From the NCBI RefSeq assembly GCF_901472495.1, contig NZ_LR590469.1, forward strand, positions 1,302,001-1,366,000: a DNA stretch of 64,000 bases. The letters run 5' to 3'. A program made the position numbers and the translations under genes. The stretch is from Yersinia enterocolitica subsp. enterocolitica. GTDB lineage: Bacteria > Pseudomonadota > Gammaproteobacteria > Enterobacterales > Enterobacteriaceae. Positions 48,978-58,214 of this stretch are shown here, piece by piece. Every line of letters begins with the position of its first letter. Position 1 is the first letter of the stretch. The notes under the pieces are model-generated. The model did not search any database, was not told the DNA's origin, and worked only from the letters and a program-made list of their open reading frames with translations.

Positions 48978-49577
48978 GTGAGCGATTCTGTGAGTGACCA
49001 ATTTGTGAGTCAATCAGGGCAAACTTTGTCTGAATTTATCAGCCGATTCCAGCTACAACAGCCGCAACCTGGCAGTTTTTCTGCCAATAGCCACCATGCT
49101 GCGGTATTAATTCCTATTGTTTGTCGGCCTGAACCTACATTGCTGCTAACCCGGCGCTCAGACCATTTACGAAAACATGCCGGTCAGGTCGCTTTCCCCG
49201 GTGGCAAAGCTGATCCACAAGACAGCTCGCTGATTGAAACGGCTTTGCGGGAGGCCGAGGAAGAAGTGGCTATTCCGGCATCCGCCGTACATGTATTAGG
49301 GCAACTGGCCCCACTCGACAGCTCCAGTGGTTTTCAGGTCACCCCGATTGTCGGCCTGGTTCCTGACAATATTACCTTTCATGGTAATGAAGAAGAGGTC
49401 GCCGGGCTGTTTGAAATCCCGTTGTACGAAGCACTCAGACTGTCACGCTACTATTGGCTGGATATTCATCGTGGGGGAGTCAATCACCGGGTCTATCTCT
49501 CATGGTATGAAAGCCAGTTTATCTGGGGTTTGACGGCAGCCATCATTCGCCGTCTGGCGCAGCAGGTCAATATTTGA
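48978..49577 (+). CDS. nudL: Nudix CoA pyrophosphatase
   Basis: 199 residues. The Nudix box spans about residues 75-97: GGKADPQDSSLIETALREAE followed by EEVAIP, with the conserved REAEEE core. HHAAVLIPIVCRPEPTLLLT and RRSDHLRKHAGQVAFPGGKA are typical of the CoA pyrophosphatase subfamily (YeaB). The likely start is GTG 48978, immediately after the pabB stop; a second GTG lies 12 bases later. Co-transcribed with pabB and followed, as in E. coli, by sdaA. Confidence 0.93.
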   Translation: MSDSVSDQFVSQSGQTLSEFISRFQLQQPQPGSFSANSHHAAVLIPIVCRPEPTLLLTRRSDHLRKHAGQVAFPGGKADPQDSSLIETALREAEEEVAIPASAVHVLGQLAPLDSSSGFQVTPIVGLVPDNITFHGNEEEVAGLFEIPLYEALRLSRYYWLDIHRGGVNHRVYLSWYESQFIWGLTAAIIRRLAQQVNI

Positions 49578-50028
49578 CGCTAAAGGCACAGGGTAAACAT
49601 GGGGAATGAGTGACCAGCTTCACAGCCTTAAGGCTAAAAAAGCTGAATTACAGCATAAAGCGATCTCTATCACCCCACTACATCGATTTTTACTCTACTT
49701 TCCCCGCACAAGCATTTTAAAAAAACTGTAAATTGCTCTGTCAGCGTTATGAAATACCTGTAAAATATCTTTCATCACTATAAACCACTAAAAATGTAAG
49801 GTTAAAACCCGATAGTGATAATCATAAATTGATAGCGATATGTCATTGTTGCGGTATCAAATTAATACCGCCAACACCAGTATGGCCCGAATTAACAGGC
49901 TCGGCGATAGCGATATTCAATACGAAGTAACCTGCGGCTATCCACAGAGTTCTTATACTTAATATAAATATTCTTTGCGCATTCATACGCACCAAGAATA
50001 ACAAAAAGCTTTGTTAAGGAGTTTTAGC
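49578..50028. other. Promoter region of sdaA
   Basis: 451 bases without a gene. It ends with TATACTTAATATAAA (49951 onward), a plausible -10 region, about 75 bases before sdaA. An Lrp role is expected from E. coli but Lrp sites are too loose to call by eye. Confidence 0.4.
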
Positions 50029-51393
50029 GTGATTAGTGTTTTTGATATGTTCAAGATTGGCATCGGCCCATCCAGTTCTCACACTGTTGGACCAATGAAA
50101 GCCGGCAAAGAGTTTGCTGATTTGCTGGTAACTCAAGGGTTAATGCCATCAGTCACGCGGGTAGCCGTGGATGTTTACGGCTCACTGTCACTGACCGGGA
50201 AAGGTCACCACACCGATATCGCTATTATCATGGGGTTGGCTGGCAATATGCCAGATACCGTGGATATCGACAGCATCCCCGCTTTTATTCGTGATGTAGA
50301 ATTACGCCAAAAACTGATGTTGGCCAATGGGTTGCATGAAGTGGACTTCCCCCGCGAAGGTGGGATGGTCTTCCGTAGTGACAACCTGCCACTGCATGAG
50401 AATGGTATGCAGATCCACGCCTTTGCCGGTGATGAGAAAGTACTTAGCAAAACCTATTATTCCATCGGTGGCGGTTTTATCGTGGATGAAGAGCATTTCG
50501 GCAAAGCTGCGGTGAATGCCGTTAGCGTCCCTTATCCGTTCCATTCAGCGGAAGAAATCTTGGCTAACTGCGAACAAACCGGCATGTCTATCTCCGGTAT
50601 GGTGATGCAAAATGAGCTGGCGATGCACAGCAAAGAAGAGATTGAATCCTACTTCACCGCGATTTGGCAGACGATGCGTGCCTGTATTGATCGCGGTCTG
50701 AACACTGAAGGGGTCTTGCCCGGCCCACTGCGGGTACCACGTCGTGCCTCAGCATTGCGCCGTCTATTGGTTTCCTCGGATAAACTGTCCAGCGATCCCA
50801 TGAATGTCATTGACTGGGTAAATATGTTCGCTCTGGCGGTTAACGAAGAGAACGCCGCAGGTGGTCGCGTGGTGACGGCACCGACGAACGGTGCTTGTGG
50901 CATCGTGCCAGCGGTTCTGGCTTATTACGACCACTTTATCGAGCCGGTTACCCCTGAAATCTTTATCCGCTACTTCCTGTCATCTGGGGCTGTCGGGATT
51001 CTGTATAAGATGAATGCTTCTATTTCTGGCGCTGAAGTGGGCTGTCAGGGTGAAGTGGGTGTGGCATGCTCAATGGCCGCCGCGGGTTTGGCTGAATTAC
51101 TGGGTGCCAGCCCGGTTCAAGTGTGTATCGCTGCTGAAATTGGTATGGAGCACAATCTGGGCCTAACCTGTGACCCGGTTGCAGGTCAGGTGCAAGTGCC
51201 ATGCATTGAGCGTAATGCGATTGCCTCAGTAAAAGCGATTAACTCTGCCCGCATGGCAATGCGCCGCACCAGTGAGCCGCGTGTTTCCCTCGATAAAGTG
51301 ATCGAAACCATGTTTGAAACCGGCAAAGATATGAATGCTAAATACCGCGAGACATCTCGTGGTGGCCTGGCCATTAAAGTGCAATGTAATTAA
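50029..51393 (+). CDS. sdaA: L-serine deaminase I
   Basis: 454 residues, iron-sulfur L-serine dehydratase converting serine to pyruvate and ammonia. ISVFDMFKIGIGPSSSHTVG is the canonical start; GTG 50029 has AAGGAG eight bases upstream and gives the same length as E. coli SdaA. The [4Fe-4S] cysteines lie in TNGACGIVPAVLA, SGAEVGCQGEVGVACSM and GLTCDPVAGQVQVPC IERNA. A perfect 12-bp hairpin follows the gene at 51418-51445. Confidence 0.96.
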   Translation: MISVFDMFKIGIGPSSSHTVGPMKAGKEFADLLVTQGLMPSVTRVAVDVYGSLSLTGKGHHTDIAIIMGLAGNMPDTVDIDSIPAFIRDVELRQKLMLANGLHEVDFPREGGMVFRSDNLPLHENGMQIHAFAGDEKVLSKTYYSIGGGFIVDEEHFGKAAVNAVSVPYPFHSAEEILANCEQTGMSISGMVMQNELAMHSKEEIESYFTAIWQTMRACIDRGLNTEGVLPGPLRVPRRASALRRLLVSSDKLSSDPMNVIDWVNMFALAVNEENAAGGRVVTAPTNGACGIVPAVLAYYDHFIEPVTPEIFIRYFLSSGAVGILYKMNASISGAEVGCQGEVGVACSMAAAGLAELLGASPVQVCIAAEIGMEHNLGLTCDPVAGQVQVPCIERNAIASVKAINSARMAMRRTSEPRVSLDKVIETMFETGKDMNAKYRETSRGGLAIKVQCN

Positions 51394-51417
51394 TTTATTG
51401 CATTGAGAGTCACGTTC

Positions 51418-51445
51418 AGCAAGGGGAGCCAGCGCTCCCCTTGCT
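51418..51445. terminator. Strong hairpin between sdaA and ystA
   Basis: AGCAAGGGGAGC-CAGC-GCTCCCCTTGCT: a perfect 12-bp stem between two convergent genes. It lacks a T-run on the plus strand; on the minus strand it lies 38 bases past the ystA stop. Confidence 0.7.
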
Positions 51446-51483
51446 GCTAAGTAAAAGATTAATGATGACTTTATGTCTCATGT

Positions 51484-51699
51484 CTAGCAACCCGCACAGG
51501 CAGGATTGCAACATACATCGCAGCAATCCCAATCACTACTGACTTCGGCTGGTGGCAGCGGAGGATCACAAGCTTGCTTGTATACCTCAGCGGTTATTGG
51601 TGTCGATAATGCATCACTGAACTGCCCTGAAACTGTTTCTTGGCCGAATGCTCCAAATGAAGACAGCATTAACACAAGAACAAAAACTACCTTTTTCAT
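51484..51699 (-). CDS. ystA: Heat-stable enterotoxin Yst precursor
   Basis: 71 residues. Signal peptide MKKVVFVLVLMLSSFGAFGQ, a pro-region with FSDALSTPITAEVYKQACDP, and the mature C-terminus SSDWDCCDVCCNPACAGC. The six cysteines in CC-x2-CC-x3-C-x2-C form the three disulfides shared with E. coli STa and guanylin, and the toxin activates intestinal guanylate cyclase C. The sequence is that of Y. enterocolitica YstA-type toxin. GGAGG lies just before ATG 51699. The 500-base upstream region is very AT-rich, which fits the known silencing of yst by YmoA/H-NS. A chromosomal virulence gene inserted between sdaA and yoaE. Confidence 0.96.
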   Translation of the reverse strand: MKKVVFVLVLMLSSFGAFGQETVSGQFSDALSTPITAEVYKQACDPPLPPAEVSSDWDCCDVCCNPACAGC

Positions 51700-52219
51700 A
51701 GAACCTCCATCACTCATTTGTAGAATGGGTACAAAAATATCAACGCAGTGGTGTCAATAACAGAAAAAGAATTTTTGAGTTTAAAAAATAAATAAAATCC
51801 AATAGTTAAATTGTTTTTTCGGCCTACCACGCATTCTATTTAAGTACCGAGACAACTGTTTTGAGCATTAAATTTCCCAAGCTAATTTAATCATAGTTTA
51901 TATTTATCGAACCAGCCTGGTTATTTCAATAATTATTTTCACCTTTTTTTAAGTTAACCCAATAATTATTAACAATTGATTTATAACGATTTTTTAATTT
52001 ACATTCACCACCATCAAATGCATTGAGTATCTCGGTTATCATTAATTTAATTATTATTTATAATATCTTTATTGTGAATAATAACTTAGTAATTATAATA
52101 ATTAAAAAACATATATCTCACAATAAATATTGTTTTTATATATTTATAGTTTGATAATTTAAAAGGTTATTATCATGAAATGATAAGTTGAATGAATTAA
52201 AAAGTGCGGAATATCCATC
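51700..52219. other. AT-rich regulatory region upstream of ystA
   Basis: About 500 bases with no gene, dominated by A/T runs (for instance near 51960-52160). Such DNA is typical of H-NS/YmoA-silenced horizontally gained loci. It separates ystA from the core gene yoaE. Confidence 0.6.
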
Positions 52220-52250
52220 AAAAAATACGGGCCACCTTAAGATGACCCGC
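52220..52250 (-). terminator. Intrinsic terminator of yoaE
   Basis: On the minus strand GCGGGTCA pairs with TGGCCCGT around a short loop and is followed by ATTTTTTG, 31 bases past the yoaE stop. Confidence 0.85.
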
Positions 52251-52281
52251 ATTAGCTGAAACTCTTTTCGTTACCAGAATG

Positions 52282-53826
52282 TTACTCTTCCAATTCGTTA
52301 TTCAGCTTGGTGATACGCACTAATTCAATACGGTAATCTGAGACTTCGATAATCTCAAAGCGCAGGTTATGCAGTTCAACCACATCCCCCGCAGTTGGCA
52401 TATGCCCAGAGTGAGACAGCAGCATACCCGCTAATGAAGCATAGTCTGCCGTCGGGCTGACCAACTCCTGACAATCAAGCGCCTGCTCCAGAGAGTGCAA
52501 ATCTGCCCCCCCTTTCACCAACCAACCATCACCATCGGCAATAATATCTGGCGTTTCATCTTCATCAGGGAACTCACCAGCGATAGCTTCCAGCACGTCC
52601 AGCGGTGTCACCAACCCTTGCACCACACCAAATTCGTCATTAACTACCACCAAGCGGCCTTTCGCTTTACGCAAAACACCCAATAGATTAATCACGTCCA
52701 TGGTATCAGGCACGACTATTGGTGGTGTCGCCGCAGCAAACTCACAGATAGAATCTCCGCGTTCAATCGCCACTAACAGATCTTTGGCTCGAACCACACC
52801 GATTATCTGATCCAATGAGTCACGACAAACCGGGAATAAGCTGTGTGGCGTATCCAACAGTTGCTCACGGATCTCTGCTTGTGAGCGATGGCAATCTACC
52901 CAAGAGATTTCCGTGCGTGGTGTCATCACGCTGCGCAATGAACGGGATGCCAATGTCAGGACACCACTTATCATATAGCGCTCTTCTTCCGCAAAAGCCT
53001 CTGCCGGCATGGCCAACTGCGGGTCACCGTTTTGTGGCTCCTGCTGCTGACGCCCCCCCATAAGGCGGATGATAGCTTCCGCCGTGCGCTGGCGTCGCGG
53101 CAAGCGAGACTCATGCTTAATAAAGTTACGGCGGGCAATTTGGTTAAACAGCTCTATCAGGATAGAGAATCCGATAGCGGCATACAGATAGCCTTTCGGA
53201 ATATGGAAACCAAAACCTTCAGCAATTAAGCTCAAGCCAATCATCAACAAGAAGCTCAAACACAGCACCACCACAGTTGGGTGTGCGTTAACAAACCGCG
53301 TTAATGTTTTTGATGCCAGCAGCATCACGCCCATAGCAATCACGACCGCGGTCATCATGATGGCCAAATCATTGACCATCCCCACGGCAGTAATCACCGC
53401 ATCGAGGGAGAACACGGCATCCAATACCACTATCTGTGCAACAACGGCCCAGAAGCTGGCATAACCTTTGCTCGCACTATCATCGTGCTGGTTTCCCTCA
53501 AGCCGTTCATGTAACTCGGTGGTGGCTTTAAACAGTAGGAATAGCCCCCCCACCAGCAAAATTAGATCTCGCCCGGAGAAGCTAAAGCTGCCAACACTAA
53601 ACAGCGGTGTGGTCAGCGTGACCATCCAGGAAATCACCGACAGCAGCCCCAAACGCATAATCAATGCCAGAGACAACCCGATAATACGAGCTTTATCTCT
53701 TTGTTTTGGCGGCAATTTATCGGCCAGAATGGCGATAAACACCAGGTTATCGATACCCAGAACAATTTCCAGTACCACCAACGTCAATAACCCTGCCCAA
53801 ATTGAGGGGTCCATTAGAAATTCCAT
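52282..53826 (-). CDS. yoaE: TerC-family membrane protein with CBS and CorC domains (YoaE)
   Basis: About 514 residues. The N-terminal 230 residues are a TerC-type membrane domain with seven or more helices (VVLEIVLGIDNLVFIAILAD, LDAVFSLDAVITAVGMVND); the paired acidic residues in GIDN and SLDA are the likely metal site. Two CBS domains follow (MTPRTEISWVDCHRS, IVVPDTMDVINLLGVLRKAK) and a CorC_HlyC domain ends the protein. The start MEFLMDPSIWAG at 53826 corresponds to E. coli YoaE (518); the frame is open 24 bases upstream. Related TerC proteins export manganese. Adjacent to manXYZ as in E. coli. Confidence 0.93.
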   Translation of the reverse strand: MEFLMDPSIWAGLLTLVVLEIVLGIDNLVFIAILADKLPPKQRDKARIIGLSLALIMRLGLLSVISWMVTLTTPLFSVGSFSFSGRDLILLVGGLFLLFKATTELHERLEGNQHDDSASKGYASFWAVVAQIVVLDAVFSLDAVITAVGMVNDLAIMMTAVVIAMGVMLLASKTLTRFVNAHPTVVVLCLSFLLMIGLSLIAEGFGFHIPKGYLYAAIGFSILIELFNQIARRNFIKHESRLPRRQRTAEAIIRLMGGRQQQEPQNGDPQLAMPAEAFAEEERYMISGVLTLASRSLRSVMTPRTEISWVDCHRSQAEIREQLLDTPHSLFPVCRDSLDQIIGVVRAKDLLVAIERGDSICEFAAATPPIVVPDTMDVINLLGVLRKAKGRLVVVNDEFGVVQGLVTPLDVLEAIAGEFPDEDETPDIIADGDGWLVKGGADLHSLEQALDCQELVSPTADYASLAGMLLSHSGHMPTAGDVVELHNLRFEIIEVSDYRIELVRITKLNNELEE

Positions 53827-54595
53827 GTCAGACTCCGATAATAAGAACACGATTCAGATGATGTGCGATCTGCAACAGACACAGCAAAACGCCGCAGTAC
53901 GGTTGTCAGTATAGATACGCAGAAAGATCGGGTGAAATTATACGCAGCAACTGTGCGTGATTGGATAACCAGATGTAAACCCACTGGTGAGGTATTAACA
54001 CTAGAAAAACAGTAACTTCGGTGACAGTCCATAGGGAGAGCTGAGGCCCTTAACTCCTGACAATTAATAGAGTCGTTAACTTTATCAGGAATTTTTTTAT
54101 CAGCATAGTCAGATTTATTACCCTGCCGGCGATAAAGCGCAATCTCGTCAAATTAAGCGCCTCAGTAGACAGCATGCTTATTTTCATGACTAAAATTTGT
54201 TTCTTGCCCAAAGTGAGTTATCAGTCAACTTTCATACAAATAGCACAAATATTAAACAATGGAATCATATTGTAATGAATGTATTAGCGCTTAACTCATC
54301 AACATTACTCATATAAGTGTCGAATAATTATCCAAGTAAGCAAAATCATTCATAACATGTCCCAATAAATGAGCAGCGTCACATAATTTATTTTTTCACT
54401 GACTAAAATAAATCACATCCAGCACATTGCGATATGTACCTGAATCGATTCATTGGCATTGCGAATAAATCATCAGCAGTACGCTGATATTGTGACTATC
54501 ATAATAGATTCAATATGTACCGAAGTGTGATGGGGAATTACTGGTTTTATGTTACGTGCGAGAACTCAATTCTGAGTTAACTGAGGGGGTAGCGA
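53827..54595. other. Divergent regulatory region yoaE / manX
   Basis: 769 bases with no gene. It must hold the manX promoter with its expected CRP and Mlc control. A few TGTGA half sites are seen (54491, about 54528) but no full palindrome was convincing by eye. The region is AT-rich from about 54230 to 54500. Confidence 0.45.
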
Positions 54596-55561
54596 GTGAG
54601 TATAGCTATTATCATTGGCACACATGGGGTTGCAGCAGAACAACTGCTAAAAACCACTGAAATGCTTATAGGCGAACAAGAAAATGTCGCCTATATCGAT
54701 TTCGTCCCAGGTGAGAATGCCGACACGTTAGTTGAGAAGTACACAGCTAAACTGGAAGGGTTGGAGACCAGTGCGGGAGTGATCTTCCTGGTTGATACCT
54801 GGGGTGGTAGCCCGTTTAACGCTGCCAGCCGAATTGTTACTGACAAAGAGAATTACGAAGTCATCGCTGGCGTTAACATTCCAATGCTAGTGGAAACCTT
54901 TATGGCCCGTGATGATAATCCATCATTTGCCGAATTGGTTGGTATTGCATTGGAAACCGGTCGTGCGGGTGTTAAGGCTCTTAAAACATCTCAAGTCGAG
55001 CCCGAAACAAAACCTGCTGCTGTACGCAAAGCGGCTGCAGCTCCTGCCGTCGCTTTAGGTCCGGATGATCATATGAAGATCGGGCTGGCGCGTATTGATG
55101 ACCGCCTGATTCATGGTCAGGTCGCGACTCGCTGGACCAAAGAAACTAACGTAAACCGCATTATTGTGGTCAGTGACGAAGTCGCTGCTGACAAAATGCG
55201 TAGCACCTTGCTCAAACAGGTTGCTCCTCCGGGTGTCACCGCACACGTAGTTGATGTTGAGAAAGCTATCCGTGTTTACAACAACCCGCAATATGCCAAA
55301 GACCGGGTCATGTTGTTATTTACCAACCCAACCGACGTGGTGCGTTTGGTAGAGGGAGGCGTGGATATTAAGTCAGTCAATATTGGTGGTATGGCATTCC
55401 GTCAGGGTAAAACCCAGGTGAATAACGCCGTCTCTGTTGATGAAAAAGATGTTGAAGCTTTTAAAAAATTAAATGCTCGCGGTATTGAACTGGAAGTCCG
55501 AAAAGTCTCTTCGGATAGCCGACTCAAAATGATGGACTTAATTAGCAAACTGGATAAATAG
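54596..55561 (+). CDS. manX: PTS mannose-specific EIIAB component
   Basis: 321 residues. The EIIA domain (1-135) has the phosphorylated histidine in IIGTHGVAAEQ (His10) and FLVDTWGGSPFNAASR. An Ala/Pro-rich linker (about 138-155) leads to the EIIB domain with the second phospho-histidine in ARIDDRLIHGQVATRW. Phosphate passes from HPr to EIIA to EIIB to the sugar. The start is GTG with GAGGGGGT ten bases upstream. First gene of manXYZ-yobD. Transports mannose, glucose, glucosamine and related sugars. Confidence 0.96.
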   Translation: MSIAIIIGTHGVAAEQLLKTTEMLIGEQENVAYIDFVPGENADTLVEKYTAKLEGLETSAGVIFLVDTWGGSPFNAASRIVTDKENYEVIAGVNIPMLVETFMARDDNPSFAELVGIALETGRAGVKALKTSQVEPETKPAAVRKAAAAPAVALGPDDHMKIGLARIDDRLIHGQVATRWTKETNVNRIIVVSDEVAADKMRSTLLKQVAPPGVTAHVVDVEKAIRVYNNPQYAKDRVMLLFTNPTDVVRLVEGGVDIKSVNIGGMAFRQGKTQVNNAVSVDEKDVEAFKKLNARGIELEVRKVSSDSRLKMMDLISKLDK

Positions 55562-55578
55562 CTTTATAAAAACGACGG

Positions 55579-55703
55579 ATACCCTAAATAATTCAAGTTG
55601 CAGGAAGGCGGCAATCGAATGAGTCCCGATGAGTTGACAACCAGTCAATGATTCGGCGAGCGAGTACAGCCAACGCACATGCAGCTTGGAGTCTGACGGG
55701 TAG
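55579..55703. repeat. YPAL-like palindromic repeat inside the man operon
   Basis: About 125 bases with inverted ends (TACCCTAAATAATTCAAGTT...CTTGGAGTCTGACGGGTA) and an inner hairpin CCGATGAGTTGAC / GTCAATGATTCGG. This matches the palindromic family dispersed in Yersinia genomes (YPAL). It is transcribed between manX and manY. Confidence 0.7.
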
Positions 55704-55778
55704 AGAAAGGTTATGCCCTGTTCTGTTTTTGGAACTTGGTTATTTTTACTCAGCTTTTTTGGTCATAGGAGAAGTACA

Positions 55779-56576
55779 ATGGAGATCACAACTCTTCAGA
55801 TTGTGCTGATTTTCATCGTTGCCTGTATCGCCGGGATGGGTTCCATTCTGGATGAGTTCCAATTTCACCGTCCCCTCGTCGCCTGTACTTTGGTAGGTCT
55901 GGTTTTAGGTGATATGAAAACCGGTATTATTATCGGTGGTACCTTAGAAATGATCGCGCTCGGCTGGATGAACATCGGGGCTGCTGTAGCACCTGATGCC
56001 GCACTGGCGTCAATTATTTCGACCATTCTGGTTATTGCTGGTGGCCAAGACATCGGCGCCGGTATTGCTCTGGCAATTCCTTTGGCAGCGGCCGGCCAGG
56101 TGTTAACCATTATCGTACGTACAATTACCGTGGCCTTCCAGCACGCCGCAGATGGTGCAGCCGAACGTGGCAGCCTACGCGCGATAACCTGGATCCACAT
56201 TTCTGCCCTGTTCTTGCAGGCGATGCGTATCGCTATCCCTGCCCTGATCGTTGCCCTGTCTGTTGGGACATCTGAAGTTCAGATGCTGCTCAGTTCGATT
56301 CCTGATGTGGTTACCAGTGGCTTGAATATCGCCGGTGGTATGATCGTCGTAGTCGGTTACGCCATGGTTATCAACATGATGCGTGCTGGCTACCTGATGC
56401 CATTCTTCTATTTAGGTTTCGTCACTGCCGCATTCACCAACTTCAACCTGGTGGCCTTGGGTGTTATTGGCGTGGTTATGGCCCTGCTGTATATCCAGCT
56501 CAGTCCGAAATACAACAAGTCCCAAGTTGTACAGTCTGGCCCGTCAAATAACGATCTTGATAACGAATTAGACTAG
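55779..56576 (+). CDS. manY: PTS mannose-specific EIIC component
   Basis: About 265 residues, start ATG 55779 (MEITTLQIVLIFIVACIAGM) with AGGAGAAG upstream; the longer open frame from 55713 includes no sensible start. Multiple membrane helices and the family segments LDEFQFHRPLVACTLVGLVL, GGTLEMIALGWMNIGAAVAP DAALAS are present. EIIC forms the sugar-translocating membrane channel with ManZ. The spacing to manX (217 bases) is larger than in E. coli because of the palindromic repeat. Confidence 0.95.
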   Translation: MEITTLQIVLIFIVACIAGMGSILDEFQFHRPLVACTLVGLVLGDMKTGIIIGGTLEMIALGWMNIGAAVAPDAALASIISTILVIAGGQDIGAGIALAIPLAAAGQVLTIIVRTITVAFQHAADGAAERGSLRAITWIHISALFLQAMRIAIPALIVALSVGTSEVQMLLSSIPDVVTSGLNIAGGMIVVVGYAMVINMMRAGYLMPFFYLGFVTAAFTNFNLVALGVIGVVMALLYIQLSPKYNKSQVVQSGPSNNDLDNELD

Positions 56577-56591
56577 GAAAAGGTGAGAGAA

Positions 56592-57473
56592 ATGGTTGAT
56601 ACAACAACTATGCTTGATAAAACCAGTGTTGATAAAACAACTACTGGTGAAAAGAAACTCACGCCCGCCGATATTCGCGGTGTGTTTATCCGCTCAAACC
56701 TCTTCCAAGGGTCGTGGAACTTCGAACGTATGCAGGCGCTGGGTTTCTGCTTCTCTATGGTACCGGCCATTCGTCGCTTGTATCCGGAGAACTCGGAAGA
56801 GCGTAAGCAGGCCATCAAACGCCATTTGGAATTCTTCAACACCCAACCCTTCGTTGCTGCCCCGATTTTAGGTGTTACGCTGGCGATGGAAGAGCAGAAA
56901 GCCAACGGTGCTGAGATTGACGATGCCGCAATCAACGGGATTAAAGTCGGTCTGATGGGGCCACTGGCCGGTGTCGGTGACCCAATCTTCTGGGGTACTG
57001 TGCGCCCGGTATTGGCAGCTCTCGGTGCCGGTATCGCGATGAGCGGTAGTTTGCTCGGCCCATTGCTGTTCTTTGTTCTGTTTAACCTGGTTCGTTTGCT
57101 GACCCGTTATTATGGTGTGGCTTACGGTTATTCAAAAGGCGTCAATATCGTCAGCGATATGGACGGCGGCCTGCTGCAAAAACTGACGGAAGGGGCGTCT
57201 ATCCTCGGCCTGTTTGTTATGGGGGCCTTGGTTAACAAATGGACGCACGTCAATATACCGGTTGTGGTGTCCAAAATAACCAATCCGGCGGGTGAAACTA
57301 CCGTCACCACGGTGCAAACCATCTTGGATCAGTTGATGCCTGGTTTGGTACCATTGCTGTTAACCTTCGGCTGTATGTGGCTGTTACGCCGTAAAGTTAA
57401 CGCGCTGTGGATTATTATGGGCTTCTTCGCCATCGGTATCTTCGGCTACTGGATTGGCTTCCTGGCACCGTAA
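56592..57473 (+). CDS. manZ: PTS mannose-specific EIID component
   Basis: 293 residues from ATG 56592 (MVDTTTMLDKTS). LTPADIRGVFIRSNLFQGSW, NFERMQALGFCFSMVPAIRR and GPLAGVGDPIFWGTVRPVLA are hallmarks, followed by C-terminal membrane segments. The N-terminus has a short threonine-rich extension with a repeat (KTSVDKTTTGEKK) compared with E. coli. EIID partners ManY; in E. coli ManYZ is also the entry route for phage lambda DNA. An intrinsic terminator follows at 57495-57522. Confidence 0.95.
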   Translation: MVDTTTMLDKTSVDKTTTGEKKLTPADIRGVFIRSNLFQGSWNFERMQALGFCFSMVPAIRRLYPENSEERKQAIKRHLEFFNTQPFVAAPILGVTLAMEEQKANGAEIDDAAINGIKVGLMGPLAGVGDPIFWGTVRPVLAALGAGIAMSGSLLGPLLFFVLFNLVRLLTRYYGVAYGYSKGVNIVSDMDGGLLQKLTEGASILGLFVMGALVNKWTHVNIPVVVSKITNPAGETTVTTVQTILDQLMPGLVPLLLTFGCMWLLRRKVNALWIIMGFFAIGIFGYWIGFLAP

Positions 57474-57494
57474 TTTTCTGGTTAGATTTGGCTG

Positions 57495-57522
57495 AAACCG
57501 GGGGGTTACTCCCGGTTTTTTA
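57495..57522 (+). terminator. Intrinsic terminator after manZ
   Basis: ACCGGG-GGGTTAC-TCCCGGT followed by TTTTTT. It lies just 15 bases before the yobD start, so yobD is expressed by read-through or its own promoter. Confidence 0.8.
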
Positions 57523-57536
57523 TTTAGGAGTTATGC

Positions 57537-57998
57537 ATGTCGGTTACTGATATTGTCTTAATTGTTTTTATTGCTCTGTTACTGGCTTATGCCATCTATG
57601 ATGAATTCATCATGAACATGATGAAAGGTAAAACCCGACTGCAAATTCAACTTAAACGTAAAAGCAAAATCGACTGTGCCATTTTTGTCGGGCTGATTGC
57701 CATTCTTGTTTACAATAATGTCATGGCAAATGGCGAACCCTTAACCACTTATTTATTAGTGGGTTTAGCGTTAATTGCGTTTTATCTCTCTTATATTCGC
57801 TGGCCGAAATTGTTGTTTAAAAATACAGGTTTCTTCTACGCTAATGCTTTTATTGAATATCGCCGAATAAAAAGTATGAATTTATCTGAGGATGGGATAC
57901 TGGTGATTGATTTAGAGCAGCGCAGATTACTTATTCAGGTTCGGCAATTAGATGACTTAGAAAAGATTTATAATTTTTTCGTTGAAAATCAGTCATAA
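57537..57998 (+). CDS. yobD: UPF0266 membrane protein YobD
   Basis: 153 residues with about three membrane helices (DIVLIVFIALLLAYAIYDEF, IFVGLIAILVYNNVMANG, LVGLALIAFYLSYIRWPK), then a short cytoplasmic domain ending LDDLEKIYNFFVENQS. MNMMKGKTRLQIQLKRKSKI is family-typical (DUF986). The function is unknown. TTAGGAG lies eight bases before the ATG. Position after manXYZ is the same as in E. coli. Confidence 0.93.
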   Translation: MSVTDIVLIVFIALLLAYAIYDEFIMNMMKGKTRLQIQLKRKSKIDCAIFVGLIAILVYNNVMANGEPLTTYLLVGLALIAFYLSYIRWPKLLFKNTGFFYANAFIEYRRIKSMNLSEDGILVIDLEQRRLLIQVRQLDDLEKIYNFFVENQS

Positions 57999-58132
57999 AG
58001 CCAAATTCAGGGAAATAAATCTATTGATAGTTCAGTTAATTGATTAATTTCCCGACACCTTCTTTCACCTCTCCCCTGCTTATTTCCACACCATTACTGA
58101 TGCTTATATCGGCTATTTTTCATTAAAATTCC

Positions 58133-58151
58133 GATAATGACAATCATTATC
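58133..58151. promoter_or_regulatory. Fur box upstream of mntP
   Basis: GATAATGACAATCATTATC matches the 19-base consensus GATAATGATAATCATTATC at 18 positions. It lies just before the riboswitch leader, where the mntP promoter is expected. MntR sites can look similar, so MntR binding is an alternative. Confidence 0.85.
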
Positions 58152-58214
58152 AATAGCAATGACTTACCATATTATTTTTGGGGTTGTCGTTCCTGGAATT
58201 TATATGTTAAGGTT

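Noticed and set aside
54400..54540. CRP and Mlc operators before manX
   Set aside because: Only TGTGA half sites were seen; no convincing full palindrome, so no site is called.
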